A DNA stretch of 64,000 bases from SG8-30 sp964406445. Lineage in GTDB: Bacteria > Pseudomonadota > Gammaproteobacteria > Steroidobacterales > Steroidobacteraceae. Numbering within the stretch: position 1 is the stretch's first letter; every line of letters begins with the position of its first letter. The stretch covers positions 35,415 to 99,414 of the forward strand of contig CAYORU010000009.1 of assembly GCA_964406445.1 (NCBI GenBank), given 5' to 3'. Made by a program: the position numbers and the translations under genes. Positions 60,168 through 64,000 of the stretch are shown piece after piece. The notes under the pieces were generated by a model. The model made no database searches. It was not told where the DNA came from and worked only from the letters and a program-made list of their open reading frames with translations.

Positions 60168-62201
60168 GTGCGACTACGGATACCCTGCCTCGTGGCGACG
60201 GCCCTGGTGGCTGGCCACGCCGCGGCGGCGCCGCTGGCGCCGATGGACCTGTTCGGCCTCGAGTACGCCACCGACCCGCAAGTGTCGCCGGACGGCACGC
60301 GGGTCGCCTACGTGCGAAACGGCTTCGACCTGGCGCGCGACGCTCCGCGAAGCGCCCTCTGGGTCGTCGGCCGCGACGGGGCCGGCCATCGCCCGCTGGC
60401 AGGCTCCGGCGCCAACGAATCCTCGCCGCGCTGGTCGCCCGACGGCACGCGGCTCGCCTACGTGGCGCCGGACCGCGACGGCCGCCCGCAGGTGTTCGTT
60501 CGCTGGGAGGCGAGCGGCGCCACCGCCCGCCTGACGGGCCTGCTCGAGCCGCCCAGCGCGCTCGCCTGGTCTCCCGACGGCCGCTGGCTCGCCTTCACGC
60601 AGCGGGTGCCCAGCCCGCGCAAGCCGCTCGAGGTCGCCCTGCCGGAGCCGCCGAAGGGTGCGGCGTGGGCCGAGCCGCTCAAGGTGATCGACCGGGTCCG
60701 CTATCGCGGCGACGGCCAGGGCTTGCTGCCCGACGCCTGGCGGCAGGTATTCGTCGTGCCGGCCGAAGGCGGCGCGGCCCGCCAGCTGACCGAGGGCGAC
60801 TGGGACCACGACGACCCGCAGTGGACCGCCGACGGGTCTGAGATCGTGTTCACGGCCAACCGCCGCCCGGACGCGGAGTTCCGCCCGCTCGACACGGACC
60901 TCTACGCCATCGGCGTCGCCGACGGCCGGCTGCGACGGCTGACCGACCGCGACGGGCCGGACGCCTCGCCCGCGCTCTCACCCGACGGCCGCCACATCGC
61001 CTGGATCGGCTTCGACGACCGGCTGCGCGGCTACCAGCGCACGCGGCTGTACGTCATGAACCTCGACGGCAGCGGCCGGCGCGAGCTGCTCGCCGACCTC
61101 GACCGGGGCATCCAGCGGCCCGCCTGGACCGCCGACGGCCAGCGGATCGTGTTCCTCTACGGCGACCTCGGCCGCACGCGGCTGGCCGAGGTCGACCTCG
61201 CCGGCCGCCTGCGCGGCCTCGCCGACGACGTCGGCGGCGAGGAGTGGTCGCGTCCCTACACCAGCGGGTCCTTCTCGCTGGCCCGCGACGGCACGATCGC
61301 CTACACGCAGGCCAGCGTGTCGCGGCCCGCGGAGGTGGCGGTACTGCGCCGCGGCGCCGCGCCGGCCCGCGTGACCGAGCTCGGCGCGGTCGTGCCCGGG
61401 CTGCGCGACCTCGGCGAGGTCGAGGAGCTGTGGCTCGAATCCTCCGCCGACGGCCGGCGGGTGCAGGCCTGGCTCGTCAAGCCGCCGGGCTTCGACGCCT
61501 CGAAGAAGCACCCGTTGATCCTCGAGATCCACGGCGGGCCCTTCGCGGACTACGGTCCGAAGTTCGCGGCGGAGATCCAGCTGTACGCGGCCGCCGGCTA
61601 CGTGGTGCTGTACGTGAATCCGCGCGGCAGCACGAGCTACGGCGAGGAGTTCGCCAACCTCATCCACCACGCCTATCCGGGCCAGGACTACGACGACCTG
61701 ATGTCTGCCGTCGACGCCGCGATCGCCACCGGCTACGTCGATCCAGACAGGCTGTTCGTCACCGGCGGCAGCGGCGGCGGCGTGCTGACGGCCTGGATCA
61801 CCGGCAAGACCGGCCGTTTCCGCGCGGCCGCGGTCCAGAAGCCGGTGATCAACTGGACCAGCTTCGTGCTGACTGCCGACGCCGCCAACTTCTTCTATCG
61901 CTACTGGTTCCCGGCGCCACCCTGGGAGGACCCCGAGGGTTACTGGGCCCGTTCCCCGCTGTCGCTCGTCGGCCGGGTGAAGACGCCGACGCTGGTGGTG
62001 ACCGGCGAACTCGACTACCGAACGCCGATCGGCGAGTCGGAGCAGTACTACCAGGCGCTGCGGTTGAACGGCGTGGACGCGCTGCTCGTGCGCGTACCCG
62101 GCGCGCCGCACGCGCTGGATCTCCGGCCGAGCCAGCTGATGGCGCGGGTGGCGTACATATTGGCGTGGTTCGGCAAATACGGCGGCGAGAGTGACCAGTG
62201 A
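60168..62201 (+). CDS. S9-family prolyl oligopeptidase/aminopeptidase
   Basis: 677 residues from GTG 60168, with GAGGAG upstream and a signal peptide (LVATALVAGHAAA). N-terminal seven-bladed beta-propeller (SPDGTRVAY, SPRWSPDGTRLAY, TADGQRIVFLY). C-terminal alpha/beta-hydrolase: oxyanion HGGPF, nucleophile Ser535 in GGSGGG, Asp616 in GELDYRTP and His648 in GAPHALD, in the correct order. Secreted peptidase of the DPP/acylaminoacyl group. Its last residues (SDQ, then stop) are encoded by the start of a GTGACCG element. Confidence 0.92.
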   Translation: MRLRIPCLVATALVAGHAAAAPLAPMDLFGLEYATDPQVSPDGTRVAYVRNGFDLARDAPRSALWVVGRDGAGHRPLAGSGANESSPRWSPDGTRLAYVAPDRDGRPQVFVRWEASGATARLTGLLEPPSALAWSPDGRWLAFTQRVPSPRKPLEVALPEPPKGAAWAEPLKVIDRVRYRGDGQGLLPDAWRQVFVVPAEGGAARQLTEGDWDHDDPQWTADGSEIVFTANRRPDAEFRPLDTDLYAIGVADGRLRRLTDRDGPDASPALSPDGRHIAWIGFDDRLRGYQRTRLYVMNLDGSGRRELLADLDRGIQRPAWTADGQRIVFLYGDLGRTRLAEVDLAGRLRGLADDVGGEEWSRPYTSGSFSLARDGTIAYTQASVSRPAEVAVLRRGAAPARVTELGAVVPGLRDLGEVEELWLESSADGRRVQAWLVKPPGFDASKKHPLILEIHGGPFADYGPKFAAEIQLYAAAGYVVLYVNPRGSTSYGEEFANLIHHAYPGQDYDDLMSAVDAAIATGYVDPDRLFVTGGSGGGVLTAWITGKTGRFRAAAVQKPVINWTSFVLTADAANFFYRYWFPAPPWEDPEGYWARSPLSLVGRVKTPTLVVTGELDYRTPIGESEQYYQALRLNGVDALLVRVPGAPHALDLRPSQLMARVAYILAWFGKYGGESDQ

Positions 62202-62292
62202 CCGGTGATCGGTGACCGGTCGAACCGGGCAGTGCCGTAAGTCCTGGTTTCTGGCCGATCACTGGTCACCGGTCACTTCCTGCTGGTCACCA
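62191..62292. repeat. GTGACCG hairpin element, copy 5
   Basis: Left GTGACCAGTGACCGGTGATC, centre CGAACCGGGCAGTGCC, right GGCCGATCACTGGTCACCGG and an extra GGTCACC copy. It provides the end of the S9 peptidase frame and stops ten bases before the tRNA promoter. Confidence 0.85.
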
Positions 62293-62301
62293 GTCGCTCT
62301 C

Positions 62302-62330
62302 TTGGCACCGCCCCGGGCATCCCGTACAAT
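62302..62330 (+). promoter_or_regulatory. sigma-70-type promoter of the tRNA pair
   Basis: -35 TTGGCA (62302-62307), exact 17-base spacer, -10 TACAAT (62325-62330). Start near 62337 gives a short leader to the tRNA at 62366. The GC-rich discriminator (CCGCCCC) after the -10 fits stringent control of stable-RNA genes. Confidence 0.8.
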
Positions 62331-62365
62331 CCGCCCCCTCCCAGCGGCCAACGGGCCGGGCAGAC

Positions 62366-62441
62366 GGGTGCTTAGCTCAGCTGGGAGAGCGTCGCCCTTA
62401 CAAGGCGAAGGTCGCAGGTTCGAAACCTGCAGCACCCACCA
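62366..62441 (+). tRNA. tRNA-Val (TAC)
   Basis: 76 bases with encoded CCA. Acceptor GGGTGCT pairs with AGCACCC; D-arm TAGCTCAGCTGGGAGAGC; anticodon loop CTTACAA with anticodon TAC; T-arm GCAGGTTCGAAACCTGC. Reads GUA and, with wobble modification, GUG codons. Confidence 0.97.
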
Positions 62442-62447
62442 GTCGAT

Positions 62448-62524
62448 GGAGCGGTAGTTCAGTCGGTTAGAATACCGGCCTGTCACGCCGGGGGTCGCGG
62501 GTTCGAGTCCCGTCCGCTCCGCCA
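62448..62524 (+). tRNA. tRNA-Asp (GTC)
   Basis: 77 bases with encoded CCA. Acceptor GGAGCGG/CCGCTCC; anticodon loop CTGTCAC with anticodon GTC; T-arm GCGGGTTCGAGTCCCGT. Six bases after tRNA-Val, same transcript. Confidence 0.97.
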
Positions 62525-62535
62525 TCTAGTATGCA

Positions 62536-62560
62536 CGAGGCCGCCTTCTGGGCGGCCTCG
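62536..62560 (+). terminator. terminator of the tRNA operon
   Basis: Perfect 10-base-pair stem CGAGGCCGCC/GGCGGCCTCG with a five-base loop TTCTG, 11 bases after the tRNA-Asp CCA end, followed by TTGCGTCT (weak T-tract). Confidence 0.8.
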
Positions 62561-62576
62561 TTGCGTCTGGGAAGAC

Positions 62577-62690
62577 GATCGGTGATTGGTGACCGGTGAT
62601 CGGTGACCGGTGATCGGCCAAACCAAGCACTGCCTGGCGGTGAGGCACAGCCTGGTTCGGCCGATCACCGGTCACCGGTCACCGGTCACC
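62577..62690. repeat. GTGACCG hairpin element, copy 6
   Basis: Longest and best-paired copy: left GATCGGTGATTGGTGACCGG, centre GGCCAAACCAAGCACTGCC with inverted GGCACAGCCTGGTTCGGCC, right GATCACCGGTCACCGGTCAC. Lies between the tRNA terminator and the lon stop codon. Confidence 0.88.
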
Positions 62691-62696
62691 TCTTCA

Positions 62697-64000
<1,304 letters not shown>

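Noticed and set aside
62210..62696. Small proteins in the repeat and tRNA region
   Set aside because: Their sequence is translation of the tRNAs and GTGACCG arrays, not independent genes.

Overview
The window is GC-rich, densely coded chromosomal DNA from a gammaproteobacterium. The neighbourhood mltD-gloB-yafS-like methyltransferase-rnhA-dnaQ at about 51.3-56 kb is the arrangement known from Escherichia and Pseudomonas. The same stretch also carries fabI, ppiD, lon and a tRNA-Val/tRNA-Asp pair. A run of 100 Ns flanked by identical 55-base ends shows this is a draft or metagenome assembly. I cannot name a genus.

Layout. 0-7.7 kb: the 5' part of a PQQ-dependent sugar dehydrogenase lipoprotein (cut by the window edge), a secreted unknown, a RES/Xre toxin-antitoxin pair, and two paralogous DUF5666 lipoproteins. 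One of these is translationally coupled to a DUF6502 protein, and both transcription units carry copies of the same 31-base palindromic operator. 8-51 kb: a very large Wzy-dependent surface-polysaccharide cluster, interrupted by toxin-antitoxin cassettes. 51-64 kb: mostly housekeeping genes, punctuated by a family of GTGACCG-heptad hairpin repeats at gene ends.

How the polysaccharide genes fit together. Pgi, ManC (two domains), AlgC/ManB, Gmd and Fcl form a complete route from glucose-6-phosphate to GDP-L-fucose. Ugd makes UDP-glucuronate, and the epimerase at 48.3 kb could turn it into UDP-galacturonate. WecB and the dehydrogenase at 49.9 kb point to acidic N-acetyl-hexosamines. A WbpM-like dehydratase, a WbpK/V-like reductase and a WbpL-like initiating transferase are consistent with an N-acetyl-6-deoxyhexosamine on undecaprenyl phosphate. 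Five further glycosyltransferases (one WecG-like, one GT2, three GT4) and two methyltransferases would assemble and decorate the repeat unit. Wzx flips it, Wzy polymerises it, Wzz sets chain length, a six-SLBB outer-membrane export protein carries it out, and two tandem Wzi-like proteins may anchor it.

Nine toxin-antitoxin loci (seven apparently intact, one with an internally deleted toxin, one frameshifted) lie between 2.4 and 48.3 kb. Two of them run directly into sugar-metabolism genes (hicAB into algC, phd/PIN into pgi). The most unusual features are the DUF6502/DUF5666 regulon with its shared operator, and a four-helix-bundle gene sitting inside a split copy of the GTGACCG element, which suggests it could be the parent of the shorter empty copies downstream.
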